DNA of 64,000 nucleotides from Alentia gelatinosa (lineage: Eukaryota; Annelida; Polychaeta; Phyllodocida; Polynoidae), in the NCBI GenBank assembly GCA_950022655.1, contig OX465584.1:49892723-49956722 (forward strand). Reading direction: 5' to 3'. How positions within the stretch are numbered: the stretch's first letter is position 1; each line of letters opens with the position of its first letter. This document shows positions 31,741 through 42,666 of this stretch, in pieces. The position numbers and the translations under genes are program-made. Under the pieces are notes generated by a model. That model saw only the letters and a program-made list of their open reading frames with translations. It was not told the origin of the DNA and did not search any database.

Positions 31741-32200
31741 CAGTAAAACCCCGCTTAAAGGGACACCCTCCGTTCCGAGCAAAGTGACCCTGTAAGCGGG
31801 GTGGCCCCTTAAGCGGGGTTTTCAGTCTGTTGATGGATATGTTATCAATGTGTATACAGGTAGCACTATGGTATAGAGACACTGATATAACCATGCAGGG
31901 AGTCCACAGACGCCTACCTGATGCCTACATTGGGCTACATATAGGCTGTTGCCTGGTGTCTGATCGTCTAGAGACCAGTCTACTCGCTTTACATATACAC
32001 CATAAACAAGTACTCAGGATAATTTGGAGTGATGTCCCCCACTGTCCCCTCAGATTTTCGCTCTGGCGAAAGTGGACACCCTTAAAGCGGGATGTCCCTT
32101 TAAGCTCTTAATTAAGGGGGAAATTTCCGTTCCGAGCAAATTGTCCCCTAAAGCGAAGTGTCCCCCTTAAGCGGGGTGTCCAAGAAGCAGGGTTTTACTG
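31741..32200. mobile_element. 460-bp Tc1/mariner (Tigger-like) MITE
   Basis: The ends CAGTAAAACCCCGCTTAA and GGTTTTACTG are flanked by TA (31739-31740 and 32201-32202). The interior matches 25809-26193 at both ends but is longer, with an unrelated central segment (about 31830-32070). Confidence 0.88.
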
Positions 32201-32977
32201 TATATCCAATGATTGAGCTCAAAGTATAGGGGTATAAGGTACATGACATCTTCATGTTCTGAATCAGGGGTCATCATATATGCGACCCTTACATCATGTT
32301 TAGACAGTTGAGCCGCGGACGGACCAGCCGCTTGAATGCCATGTATATCATTTGCAGAGAAACAACAGTGATTTCATCATATTTTATGGTATTCCAGCTC
32401 CAATTTGATGTATCATACACGTATATCACCTCAATTATACTTTGTATATAGCCTAGATAACACAGGGATATAGAAACTGGATACACAGTAATACATTGAC
32501 AGGACTAGCTATAATATGCTTATCTTTTTCCAAGTTAAAACCAAGATAAATATCAACTATAAAGTTTAGACAGCTCAGACTCGTTAATACAATGCCCTAG
32601 ATTGTTCCAGCAATTTAATCTGTCAAAAAACAACACTCCTGTAATCACACCCACCGTTCACACTCTAGGTGTCATTGCTGTATATATCTCTATGTGCATG
32701 TGGGCGGATTCGGCCGTGTTTGTCTGAGCGGCCGCATAACTAGACAGTGGGCCGCTAGGCGGCGCTGAACGGCAACACCTGCCTCCTGAAAGCGGCCATT
32801 TAGTGTAGGAAGCACTTTTAGGGTATTTCTCTGTGAAGGGTGTTATGGCATCAGCATGTGTTCTCGCCGTCTGTCGTCCAATAGGCGGTCTACTCTCGAC
32901 TTTTATACATCAGTACCAAGAGTTGCTCTTGGCAGCGGTGTACAAGATAGTAGGTCATTGAAAATTGGGTCGGTTTT

Positions 32978-33166
32978 CTAGGGCGCACCTTGTCCCGGGG
33001 TGTGAAAGCCTCGATGACGCCGGCAGGGAAAATGGTTTTTACGTTCAAGTCTGACAACATTCCAGATTTCGTACAGCCAGTATACTGATATATGCATATT
33101 GTTTGACTGAGTAATTATCCTTAGGGTCCTGTTCTGTATCCGCTGGAATTTTCGCATGTCCCTCAT
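32978..33166 (-). pseudogene. LINE reverse-transcriptase C-terminal fragment
   Basis: The minus-strand peptide FQRIQNRTLRIITQSN followed by LYEIWNVVRLERKN is the post-RT thumb region typical of jockey/CR1-type LINEs (compare LQNRGLRLV at 34.8-36.3 kb). Upstream sequence is replaced by the repeat starting near 33168. Confidence 0.65.
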
Positions 33167-33167
33167 G

Positions 33168-33567
33168 CTCAGTTCATACTGTGCGACTGGAAGTATGCCC
33201 AGTCCCAGACTGGAGGTACCTGTGAGCGATTAGCGTGGCAAAACGCAGTGTGAACGATGAACTTCCTGCTTGTCTGAGACTGGGCGTACCGGATACGCCC
33301 AGTTTCATTCTGGAGATACCTCAGGTACATCCAGTAGAAAGCTTCTTTTTTTCTAATATTTGGTACCACTAGACTGAGGCTAGGCGTACCTAATTACACC
33401 TGTCGCAAGCTTTTTAGTCATATAGGGGCAGCGGTTCACACACATATTTGAGCGTACCTTGCGACTGGGCATACCAGGGGTGCGCCCAGTCGCAAGCAAT
33501 TTGGAATTTCCAACTTCAAGCTAGGTACCGCTAGTTGTAAGCCCTCCAGTTTCATAGTGTGAACAGG
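33168..33567. mobile_element. Possible MITE built of GCGACTGGGC / GCCCAGTCGC repeats
   Basis: The segment contains repeated inverted pieces (GCCCAGTCGCAAGC, GCGACTGG, GGTACGCCCAGT). It is bounded by loosely inverted ends (GTTCATACTGTGCGACTGG and CCAGTTTCATAGTGTGAAC). No clear target duplication. It interrupts the LINE fragment next to it. Confidence 0.4.
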
Positions 33568-34792
33568 GTTAAGGATTTTCAAATAGTTTTATAGCTTTGT
33601 AGTATTTACAAGACTTCGAGACATGGGATGTAAACCCAAAACATGGATGGAAGTATTCAGATTTCAAGATTTCCATTGACAATGAGCACAATTCAGCCAT
33701 TTCCGGACATACCCCGATTGGACCCCAGTAGAACCCCGACCACAAACTAGCAGCCGAGAGCCAAAGCGAAAATCTGAGCTGATCGATAAAAGCAGATATA
33801 GCCAGTCTTGTGGTATGAGGGGGGGGGGGGGCACGCCTGGACTACTGTAATATTGTCCAGATATGTGCCCCCTCCCCCCCCCCCAAAAAAAAAGCTTTCA
33901 TTGTGTCAATATCTTTGTCTCTCTTGAAAATTATCCATTGTTGGATATCATCAGAAACGCCTTTTTTTCCTTCTTTTTTTTTCATAAAAAAACCCCGCCT
34001 TTTTAATAGATGTGTTTTCAGAGTTTTCACTCACAACAAATAATCATTGGCAAATTTAGCACATCCTCCCTCCCAATATGCCCCAGGATTCTCGCGGGAT
34101 AGACTTTTTATTTCCCACAATTTGTATACATCTTGTTTACATGTGTCCATTCCATCAATGCACATTTTTTTTTTTTTTTTATAGTTTTCATTGGACACAA
34201 AATCAACAACTTGGTTGGTCTTACAATGTGACCGTAACAATATGGTAGATACGCATTACTGTGAATCTCTACATTGTCAAGTTTAGGTAATACAGACATA
34301 CCAGCATTACACTATGGAATAAATGATAACAAGTTCAATATAAATCCATATATGATCAATTAGTTTTACCATACCGTATCATAACAATGATTAATGAACA
34401 TGATAAGTGCGATGAGTTTACAAGTCCTGAGTACTTTTACTAACTGTTGTTGGCTTTTGATCTATAATTTGAAACTTTTAGTATACCTCACTAGGTCAGT
34501 ATCGCGGGGTATTTTGTTAATCAATTGGATAACTTAGTCGTTGTCAGAAAACACAGTATCCATAGTGAATTTGGATCACACTAGGATGCGTAATTTTACA
34601 GGCCCATTATAAAGCAGATATCACTCGATAAATTTCCAATTGTAAAGATTAGATACTATCTATCCTTCCTGACCGATTGTAAGTTAATCCCATTAATTCT
34701 ATTAGTTTTAATCTTGATCTGAACACATTTTTATAACAACTGTGAACGACAAAGGGCGGTATTGATGATTTGCCAATAATGTTTCGTTATGC

Positions 34793-36250
34793 TCATGATA
34801 TGACGGGTAAATGCTTGACCAAGTTTTTGAAACTAAGCTTGCTTTGTTGCGTCTTTATTTCTTCTGGTAAATTATTCCAGAGCTTATGCCCTCTATAATC
34901 AGGTGCTTTCTTATAGAATTCTGTTCTAGGTCTACGTAGTTTAAAGTTAAGCTTCGTTCTCGATCTTAGTAGCATATGCTCATTTTCATTTTCCGGTCCT
35001 ACATCTTCATATGTAAGCTCATCAGAGCTTGGGTATTCATTATCTTTAAAATAAACCTTTCTCATATACACCAGAGTCATTTCTTGCCTTCTTCGTTCAA
35101 GATATGTTGTGTTCGTTATTTCATGAAGTCTGTCGACAGTGTGCATCATGGCATGGTCCCGGGTTACTAGCCGCAGGCCCCGGTTCTGGAGTCTCTGCAT
35201 TTTGTTAAGCCAACTTTTGTTTGCTCCTTCCAATATAATACATGCATAATCGAATAAGGGTAATATAGCTTGTTTATAAACTCGTAAAGCTGTTTTTTGT
35301 GACATGAAATGTCTGTTTTTCTGTCAAATAAATAGTTTGTGGGATACTTTCTTTATTACGCATCTACATTGTTTTTCAATCGTCATACATGAATCCACCT
35401 GTACGCCCAGGTATGGGTAGGTACTGACTCTATCTAGTTTCATCAGGCCTATATAGTAATTAAGATTCATTGTTTCTATCGTCTTACTTTAGAGGGGGGC
35501 ATAAACCAACAAAATTTCGTCTTTTTAGTGTTAATCGTCAACACATTGATCGAGCACCATTCGCTAAAGGTATCTAAAGCAGTTTGTAGTAAATCATGTA
35601 CTATACGTGGATTAACATCTGAACAATATAGGACTAAATCGTCTGCATACAATAAACATTCTACTCCTTCTAATAAGTCCACGACATCATTAATATAGTA
35701 AATGAATAATAACGGTCCCAGAACCGAGCCCTGCGGCACCCCATAAGTTACATCTGTCCAGTCAGAGACATCATTACCAAATCCTAATCTTTGCTTGCGA
35801 TTACTAAGGTAAGATGCAAGCCAGTTCATAATGTGATCTGGAAGTTTCAGTAATTGTAACTTCTTGAGTAGACGACCATGATGCACACTGTTGAACGCTT
35901 TTTTCAAATCAACGAAAATGGTACACCCATATTCTTTCTTATCTCTTGATAAATAAAGTTTGTTCAATAAAATATAAATAGCGTCTATAGTCCCTCTTTC
36001 CTTCCTATATCCGTATTGGGTATTACTCAAAATGTCATTATTGTCTAAATGTGCCATCAGGTGCTTATGTATGACTTTTTCCGCAATCTTGCCCGGTACG
36101 GGCAAAAGTGAAATTGGGCGCCAGTTACTAGGGTTGCGTATGTCACCTGTTTTTGGAAGGGGTGTTATGGTGGCGTTCTTCCAGTCACTTGGGAAAATTC
36201 CCGTACTCATGTGATGCTCCCACGTCGACAACCTTAGCCTTTGGCCTTTT
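34793..36250 (-). pseudogene. Broken LINE reverse transcriptase (jockey/CR1-like)
   Basis: Two minus-strand pieces. 36250-35476 holds the RT palm: DWKNATITPLPK, NWRPISLLP, GYRKERGTIDA, FVDLKKAFNSVHH, PQGSVLGPLLF and the catalytic YADDLVLY. 35305-34793 holds the thumb and C-terminal region (LFDYACIILEGAN, LQNRGLRLVTRDH, APDYRGHKLWNNLPEE). A frameshift near 35495 and a stop near 35320 separate them, and the 5' half (endonuclease) is absent. No 3' tail was identified with confidence. Confidence 0.88.
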
Positions 36251-36379
36251 CTTTTTCCGACTTTTTCCTTATTTTCCATTCAACTATTCATTGTACATGT
36301 GTACTTCCATTTCATACTCATATGACTTTCCATCTAAGAACTAATTGTAACCACTACGATCTTAGTGATTTTCTTATAT

Positions 36380-39100
36380 GCTTCTGTAAGTGTGGAATTC
36401 ATGTTCTTTACAATTTAGGCATATCGGCCAATTCACATTGAAAAGTTATGGTATCTGAAGAACTCACTTTTGTGAGAGATGCCTTTGTTTGATAAAAATA
36501 TAAGTAAAACCCAAGTGAATTTCCTGGAAATTTGATATGATCTCCAAGCGTTTTAGGAGGTATTTTTGACATGAATATGAATGTCATTATGATATTCGAA
36601 TAGAAATACAAAAAGTTGGTTTTCATATGGTAAAACACATGACATTCTCTTGAAACTAGTTTGAAGAAGATGACATAGGTTTTACCACATGAAACCCCAC
36701 TTTTGCCACACAGAGAACAGTAAATATGTAGTGCTACATATTTACCGAAAAGTGTAGGCCACCGCACTTATTTTGCCGAGACGTGAAGAAAAACTTCTTT
36801 TTCTGCTTATAAAATATGTAAACCAAGCAGTATATTTTGATATACAAATGTATTTTACCTTGGGATTGGATAAATTGGTCAAAACATTTAATTTCTTCTG
36901 GTATTAGGATAAACCAGAGGGTAATAGTTTTGACTGGTAGATAATATTATAAAAATAATCACCAGGTGACGCCACCGTGAATTGTAGGATATGCCTTAAT
37001 GTTACTATATTGAAATGTATAATAGAGGTAGAATCACACAACAGTCAGCAATCTGAGTTACAACACTCCTGTGAGTTCTGACATGTTTATGAAGGCAACT
37101 AAAATAACTCCCAGCAAACTGTCACTTCTCCCACAATAACGTGTCTGTGTGGACAGTATTTTTGCAGAACTTCTCACATTCCCGACAAATTACACGCTGG
37201 TTCTGTGTGGAGACATGCATGCGACTCACACTGAGATCCTGTGTGATAATAAATACGACTAGAAACTGAGGGCGTCTGGTTCTTTGATACGACAAGGCGC
37301 CGCGTGGTGGCGGATGCGGGGTGGTGACAACTTTTGATACCAGGTGGCGTGGTTGTGCAGCGCTGCGCTGATACACAGCCTATAGACCGTGCAACCATAT
37401 AGGGGACTGAAAAGTACTTATTTTTGACTTGGTATACTTTAAAGGATCTCATAACTTAGATGTAAAAGTAGAGACAGACTTGCAAAAGGTTCCATATTGA
37501 ACCTAAGATTATGGGCTTTATTGACTTAAATATATACTGAATGTATATGTATTTCTTAACTGTTTTCATTTTTGACATATTTTCTCAGAAATCATGTTAA
37601 AAGTTTGGCAGAATATATTTATAACTTCTAAAATATTTTTGAAGATTCTATAGAATTCCATGTGGAAGCCAAATCTAGCTCCAGTTTAGTTAAGTAAAGA
37701 ATTCTTTTTCAGTCGTTTTGATACTTTAACTTTTGTTTAACTCGTAGTAGAAGTCAAAATGGACTGGGTTTTTTTTCAAGATATAAAAAAAAGTAGCAAA
37801 AAGCCTTGTCATGGTATAAGAAAAATTGAGAAACAAGGCTTAGTTGGAAATAATGCAATATTTTGATACCTTCATTTCAAAAACAGCGATATTGTGGTGA
37901 TAGACGAGAACGAAAGGGAAGTGGACGTGCATTGTTTATCTATATCCTTCTCAATATCTCTTTAGATCACAAAAATACTTTCTTGAGGTCAGACATGCAT
38001 ATTATTTATGAAAAATAACATTAATTAACAAAGTATAATTGTACCCTTTTGTGACCAAAGTTTAGCCTTGATATTGAAATGATACATAAATTTGACTATG
38101 TTAAAGGTTCTTAATTACGCATATCCAAAAGAAGATTTTGGTCACTCAAAACGAAGCAGCCATGTATCAGGTAAATTATTTCAAAGGAACTATATTGAAT
38201 TATTATGACCAATTTGTAATTGTACCCTCAATACATCAACAAGGATAAGTCTAAATGTACCAACCTTCTTTGCTTGTACAAATTTCCATAATCAATGCTG
38301 CTATATTGAAAAAAGGTGCCAGTATAATCGACATCTAGGCATGTAGGCCCCCTACACCTGTTTGCACTTTACATCTTTAGAAAAACTATCATATGATTTC
38401 CAATCCACCATTACTCTGACGTTTAGGGTAGAATAGCTATACTGTGGAACCAATAAGACGAAAAAAATGTATTTTCTGAAATATCTACATAATTTGGCTT
38501 TCTTTATTAACAAATGAATCTCGTTTTCACATATCCGAAATGACATTATACAATCCAAATTAATTAATTGTAACAACCTGTCATTTAGAAATGACAGGTC
38601 AAGTTTCCACAGGACAACAGACATTACAAGGTATGTCACAGAGTGAAGCACAAACTTGTACTATCCATCGTATACAAATCCCAATTGAAAATGTATGGGG
38701 ACTCAGTAAACTACTGCACATTATTTAAAACTGTCAGATACCGTACCTTAACCATCGTATATGGATTTAAAGTCCCTTGTATACGGAATTCAAAACCATT
38801 GTCTGGCCAAAGTGCGCTCTTAATCAGATATTTAGATCTAGTCTATTTCTTTGCATAAATGACGCTATGGCTATGACTGGAGAGAGGAAAAAATGAGTCC
38901 AATATGATATACCCTATAATATGTTTTGTTAATAGGTTTTTTATTTCTCAAAATCGAATACAGGATTCGTTCTTCCATTCAAGAACTATTTAAATTATGT
39001 ACAGAAATTAGTCATTTAACATAGTGACAGACAGGTAAACCTAGAGTAACTCAGTTTCTTCTAAACATAATATTTACTCTACAATTCCCTATCTTAGTGT
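36380..39100. other. AT-rich intergenic stretch, nothing recognised
   Basis: I find no exon with family similarity, no terminal repeats and no long ORF on either strand. Confidence 0.6.
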
Positions 39101-39905
39101 TTATACAATTTTCAGGTGAGACATAACTATTGGAAACACAGCTGATTTTCTTAACCTTCCTTTCCTTGGTTTACACAGGGATAGATTCTCCTTGTTAATC
39201 GATCTAGTTGTCATTCTATTAACATCAAAAGGTATAATTTTAGTTAACCCTTTTGTTCTGTACAGGCTTCTGATAATACCCATTAGTAACACCATTCGTC
39301 TCTTTTCTGGGTGCGATATTTTACATTCACTCAACAGTTTCTCTGTATATTTATTGGTCTTTCATTTTTATAAGCATCTTTACCCATGGTTGTCATTAGC
39401 ACCTTATAAATGGCTCTTTTCATGGCTGTTTTTACCTTTAAAGTCGACCCCTCTAGTAAAAAAGCACAGTGATCCACAAGTGGAAGAATACATGTTTTAT
39501 TAATCTTTATATCCGTATCTAGTCCGATGTATTTTCTGATCTTTCTAAACATCAGCCATTTGTCATTCAGTGATTTTGTCAATTTATTGGCATGTTTTTC
39601 AAAGGTCAATTTGTCAGCCACTGTAATTTTCTGATTTTGTATCCAAATTTCGCCTCTGGCATCTTCGCGTATTCGAGCTCTAGGGCCATGGTATACTATC
39701 CTAGATTTACTTACATTTATCGTTAACCCATTTGCTATATACCAATTTTCCAATTTTCTACCCTTGATATGTTTTTATCACTTGTTATTACAACCAAATC
39801 ATCGGCATACATAATACTATTTACATGCGGTATGGCCTCTGGCAGATCATTAATGAAGATAATAAACAACAGAGGGCCCAGTATGGAACCCTGTGTCATT
39901 TCATA
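39101..39905 (-). pseudogene. LINE reverse-transcriptase fragment
   Basis: Minus strand: TQGSILGPLLFIIFINDLPE, then YADDLVVIT (near 39900-39780), a frame break near 39755, then WYIANGLTINVSKSRIVYHG and LTFEKHANKLTKSL, continuing to about 39331. This is the RT catalytic region with the early thumb. It is 5'- and 3'-truncated and distinct from the LINE at 34.8-36.3 kb. Confidence 0.82.
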
Positions 39906-40270
39906 CGCTTCATTTATTCAAGAACATGGATAATAAATACAACAAACGATGGTTTTGTGGACCACTCAGAAACACTAACGCTCTTGTATCACGGCACATC
40001 AATCCCTCGTGGTTTAAGGCCACCTGTCCACAAAATCATCGATTACTGTCTATTTAAATACAATGATACAAAAGAGGACTATATCATAAGGACAAATAAA
40101 TTCGAATCTGATTTTTCTCTCTTAAATAGATCGATGAATATATATAAATAATGAATATGAATGGAAATAAAAGGTATCTATAACGTGAGCTTGAAGATAG
40201 CAATTATTTGCAAAATAAATTTGCAAAATAAAAGAACTAAAATAGCAAAGCCCATTTAAATTAAATATAT

Positions 40271-40718
40271 TGTAGTACAGAACGACTAGGACACGCACAG
40301 GTACAGTTCAATAGTTTATTCACAGGCACTCTCAACGGAGGCTGGTAGACAAGCTTGACAGGTACGTACCTCCGGCACGTTAAGCGTAATATGTAACCAA
40401 CGTAATCACCCACTTAGGGGGGAACTCTCAGGTACTCCGACCAGGTAAGTAACCGTGGAGGGTGCCAGACAGGAGGTTCGCAGGGAGCCTTCCGGAGGTG
40501 GTTCGGGCCCAGTCTCACGACGGACTCCCGTCCGGAGGGCATCCGGAGACTTATATAATAAGTCGGCCGGATGTCCCCCGACGTCACTTCCGGGACCAGG
40601 GCGACCCCTGGTGGGCCCGCGGGGTGTCACCGAGGCAACACTCCGGAACCCCTCCGAACCCTCCGGAACTCCGGAGGCGCCTCCGGACCGGAGGCGCCCC
40701 TCCGGAAGGCTCACCACA
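40271..40718 (-). repeat. 3' LTR of the Ty3/gypsy element
   Basis: 448 bp, no difference from the 5' LTR found by eye. The TATA-like sequence is at 40551-40560 and AATAAA at 40315-40320 on the minus strand. The internal polypurine tract lies at 40719-40730. Confidence 0.95.
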
Positions 40719-41277
40719 CTCTCCCCCCCCGACTGACACCCATCCGCTCTGAAACCAGAAAAATTGACTCGAAAAAGTTGACTCGAAACCTACCCCTTTG
40801 GTAAACAACCCCCCCCCAAACATCAACGTCCACGTGATTAACCTGTATACTAATAACAACACTCGCTGGCCTCAGGCCCAAAAGTTCAACGTAACACAAC
40901 GGTGTCCCAGCGGTCCCTGGGTCCGGAGAGACCCTATCCTCCGCTCGTCGCGCTGGGTCGGCTATTCTCTCGCTGTTAGGGGGGTTCCCTGGCGACGTCG
41001 TCCTCCCCGCGCCGTCACGAGCTTGACTCTCCCGGTCCTCTGGTACCGCCTGGTACTGCAACGGCAGCTCCTGACTCCGGTCCCCGTCTGTCCACCGGCC
41101 TCTGCGACTAACCCGGCGGCCTGGCCCACCGCCCTCCGGGAGTTCCGCCTCTGGTCCGGCCCAGTCCCCCGTCACTGCCCTCCCGTCGCCTAGGAGAAAC
41201 CAACACCCTCCGATTACTCGAGTGACACAACAGATCAACCAACACATAATTGCGAGAGGCAAATCGACTGCGTTCAT
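40711..41277 (-). CDS. 188-codon ORF after pol, env position; function unknown
   Basis: It begins ten bases after the pol stop and ends with the codons GTG TGG TGA, formed by the first bases of the 3' LTR. The first ~30 residues are hydrophobic and Cys-rich (LPLAIMCWLICCVTRVIGG), like a signal peptide or membrane anchor; the rest is Gly/Arg-rich with no recognised domain. The polypurine tract lies inside its last codons. It is much shorter than a real envelope gene and could be a chance ORF in GC-rich DNA. Confidence 0.25.
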   Translation of the reverse strand: MNAVDLPLAIMCWLICCVTRVIGGCWFLLGDGRAVTGDWAGPEAELPEGGGPGRRVSRRGRWTDGDRSQELPLQYQAVPEDRESQARDGAGRTTSPGNPPNSERIADPARRAEDRVSPDPGTAGTPLCYVELLGLRPASVVISIQVNHVDVDVWGGVVYQRGRFRVNFFESIFLVSERMGVSRGGRVW

Positions 41278-41286
41278 GGCTAACTG

Positions 41287-42666
41287 TCAACTATCAGGGA
41301 AAATGTGTGTACTCACCAGAGGAGGCATCTTCCGGTAGATCGTCGCCGTCGTAGTGACCATCCTGTAGAGGCCGTCGCCCACGATTTCTACTCTGGAATC
41401 GCGGTGGCCTCCGACTGCGGTGTAGCCCGCGCCCAACTCGGGGGCCTGGAGGTACGTGGACCAGCGGCCCAGGCGGTCAGGATTGGGGCCCGGGGCCCAC
41501 GGCACCCACACCGGTCCTTCCGGGTACCCATCACAGCGGTGGGTGGCTGGCTGGGTTGGCCCCCTCGCGGCCTCCGGGCCAGGCGGGGGGGGCGGCTGTG
41601 TCGGCTCCGGACCAGGCGGGGGTGGCGGCTGCGTCGGCCCCCTCGCGGCCTCCGGGCCAGGCGGCGGCGGTGGTGGCGGCGGCGTTGAAGGGGGAGTGGC
41701 GGCTGACTTCTTCCCCTTGCTCTTGCCCTTACCCTTCCGTAGGGGAGCTGTCTCCGCAGGCGGCTCCGGTCGGCTGCCCGGCTGGGTCGCCTGACCCGTG
41801 CGGCTGGCTGCCGGCGGCGAGCTGGCCCGACTCGGGGGCCGGTCCACGTTGGCTTGTCGGAGGCCCGCCCGCTGGAAGGCCTGGGGGCCCTCCGGGGACG
41901 CCTGGAGGAACAGCTCCCCATCCTCCCGGAGTGTGCCCAACAGGGGCACCGGGGTTCCTGGCGGCATCACCACAGATTTATCAAAGTTCAAGGCCGTAAC
42001 AACAGCAAGCTCGGGGAGGAGGGGGCCCACTTCCTCCGGCCCGTCACCTCCTGCCCAGGAGGGGCCCTGGAGGGGGTCCTCCTCCGTCCCCGGTAGGTCT
42101 TTGGCCTGGACGATCCGGGTGGGGCTGGCCGGGTGGCGCTCAGTCCTGGCTTTCTTCATCTTGGGTCGGGGGAGGTCTGACCTGGCGCGGCTGGACTCTC
42201 CGGAGCGTGCGGCGACCCGGGGGGAACGCCGGACACTCGTCCCTGCCTGGGGCTCCTCGGTGCACAGCGCCTCTAGGTTCCTCGCGGCTTCCACCAGTTC
42301 CTCGTCCTCACCCAGCACCACTCCGGGGGTCCCTAGAGATGACTCCACCGATGAAGGGGGGTCCTTGCTCCTCGCCGGGGGGTCCTTGCTCTTCACCCTA
42401 CCACCGGCCTCCAGGGTAACCATCCGTGGCGAGGGGATGTCCGCCGGGTGGGTATGCCACCGGTGCTCTGGGTGCTTCCCCCTCAGATGGATCTGCAGGT
42501 CGTGCTTTCTATCTTTCGCATACACTTGGCGACATCCCTCCGCAGGACACGACCACCCTGGAGTAGTGCGGGCGGAGTGGCAACGCTGGTGCCTCCGCAT
42601 GTTATCACGTCGCGAAAATGTCATCTCACATTGAGCACAGGTGTAACTTTTACTATCCTTCCCCAT
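41287..42666 (-). CDS. Possible third ORF: C2H2 zinc-finger, proline-rich protein
   Basis: This is the 3' end of the pol frame, starting at the Met just before the fingers (MGKDSKSYTCAQC). Finger 1 is CX2CX12HX3H. Finger 2 is CX4CX14HX4H, slightly long. The remaining ~390 residues have basic patches (RPKMKKAR, RKGKGKSKGKK) that resemble nuclear-localisation signals, then Pro-rich repeats. Just upstream on the minus strand is a pyrimidine-rich stretch ending in GCGAG before the ATG, so a spliced mRNA could express this part alone. Whether it is a Pol tail or a separate ORF cannot be told from sequence. Confidence 0.45.
   Translation of the reverse strand: MGKDSKSYTCAQCEMTFSRRDNMRRHQRCHSARTTPGWSCPAEGCRQVYAKDRKHDLQIHLRGKHPEHRWHTHPADIPSPRMVTLEAGGRVKSKDPPARSKDPPSSVESSLGTPGVVLGEDEELVEAARNLEALCTEEPQAGTSVRRSPRVAARSGESSRARSDLPRPKMKKARTERHPASPTRIVQAKDLPGTEEDPLQGPSWAGGDGPEEVGPLLPELAVVTALNFDKSVVMPPGTPVPLLGTLREDGELFLQASPEGPQAFQRAGLRQANVDRPPSRASSPPAASRTGQATQPGSRPEPPAETAPLRKGKGKSKGKKSAATPPSTPPPPPPPPGPEAARGPTQPPPPPGPEPTQPPPPPGPEAARGPTQPATHRCDGYPEGPVWVPWAPGPNPDRLGRWSTYLQAPELGAGYTAVGGHRDSRVEIVGDGLYRMVTTTATIYRKMPPLVSTHIFPDS

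Noticed and set aside
39825..40151. 108-codon plus-strand ORF ending in NRSMNIYK
   Set aside because: It overlaps the antisense of the LINE fragment at its start, and the rest has no recognised domain; possibly a mobile-element scrap.
40711..41277. True envelope gene making the element a retrovirus
   Set aside because: 188 codons with no surface or transmembrane domain pattern, no fusion peptide and no glycosylation-rich region; kept only as a low-confidence ORF.
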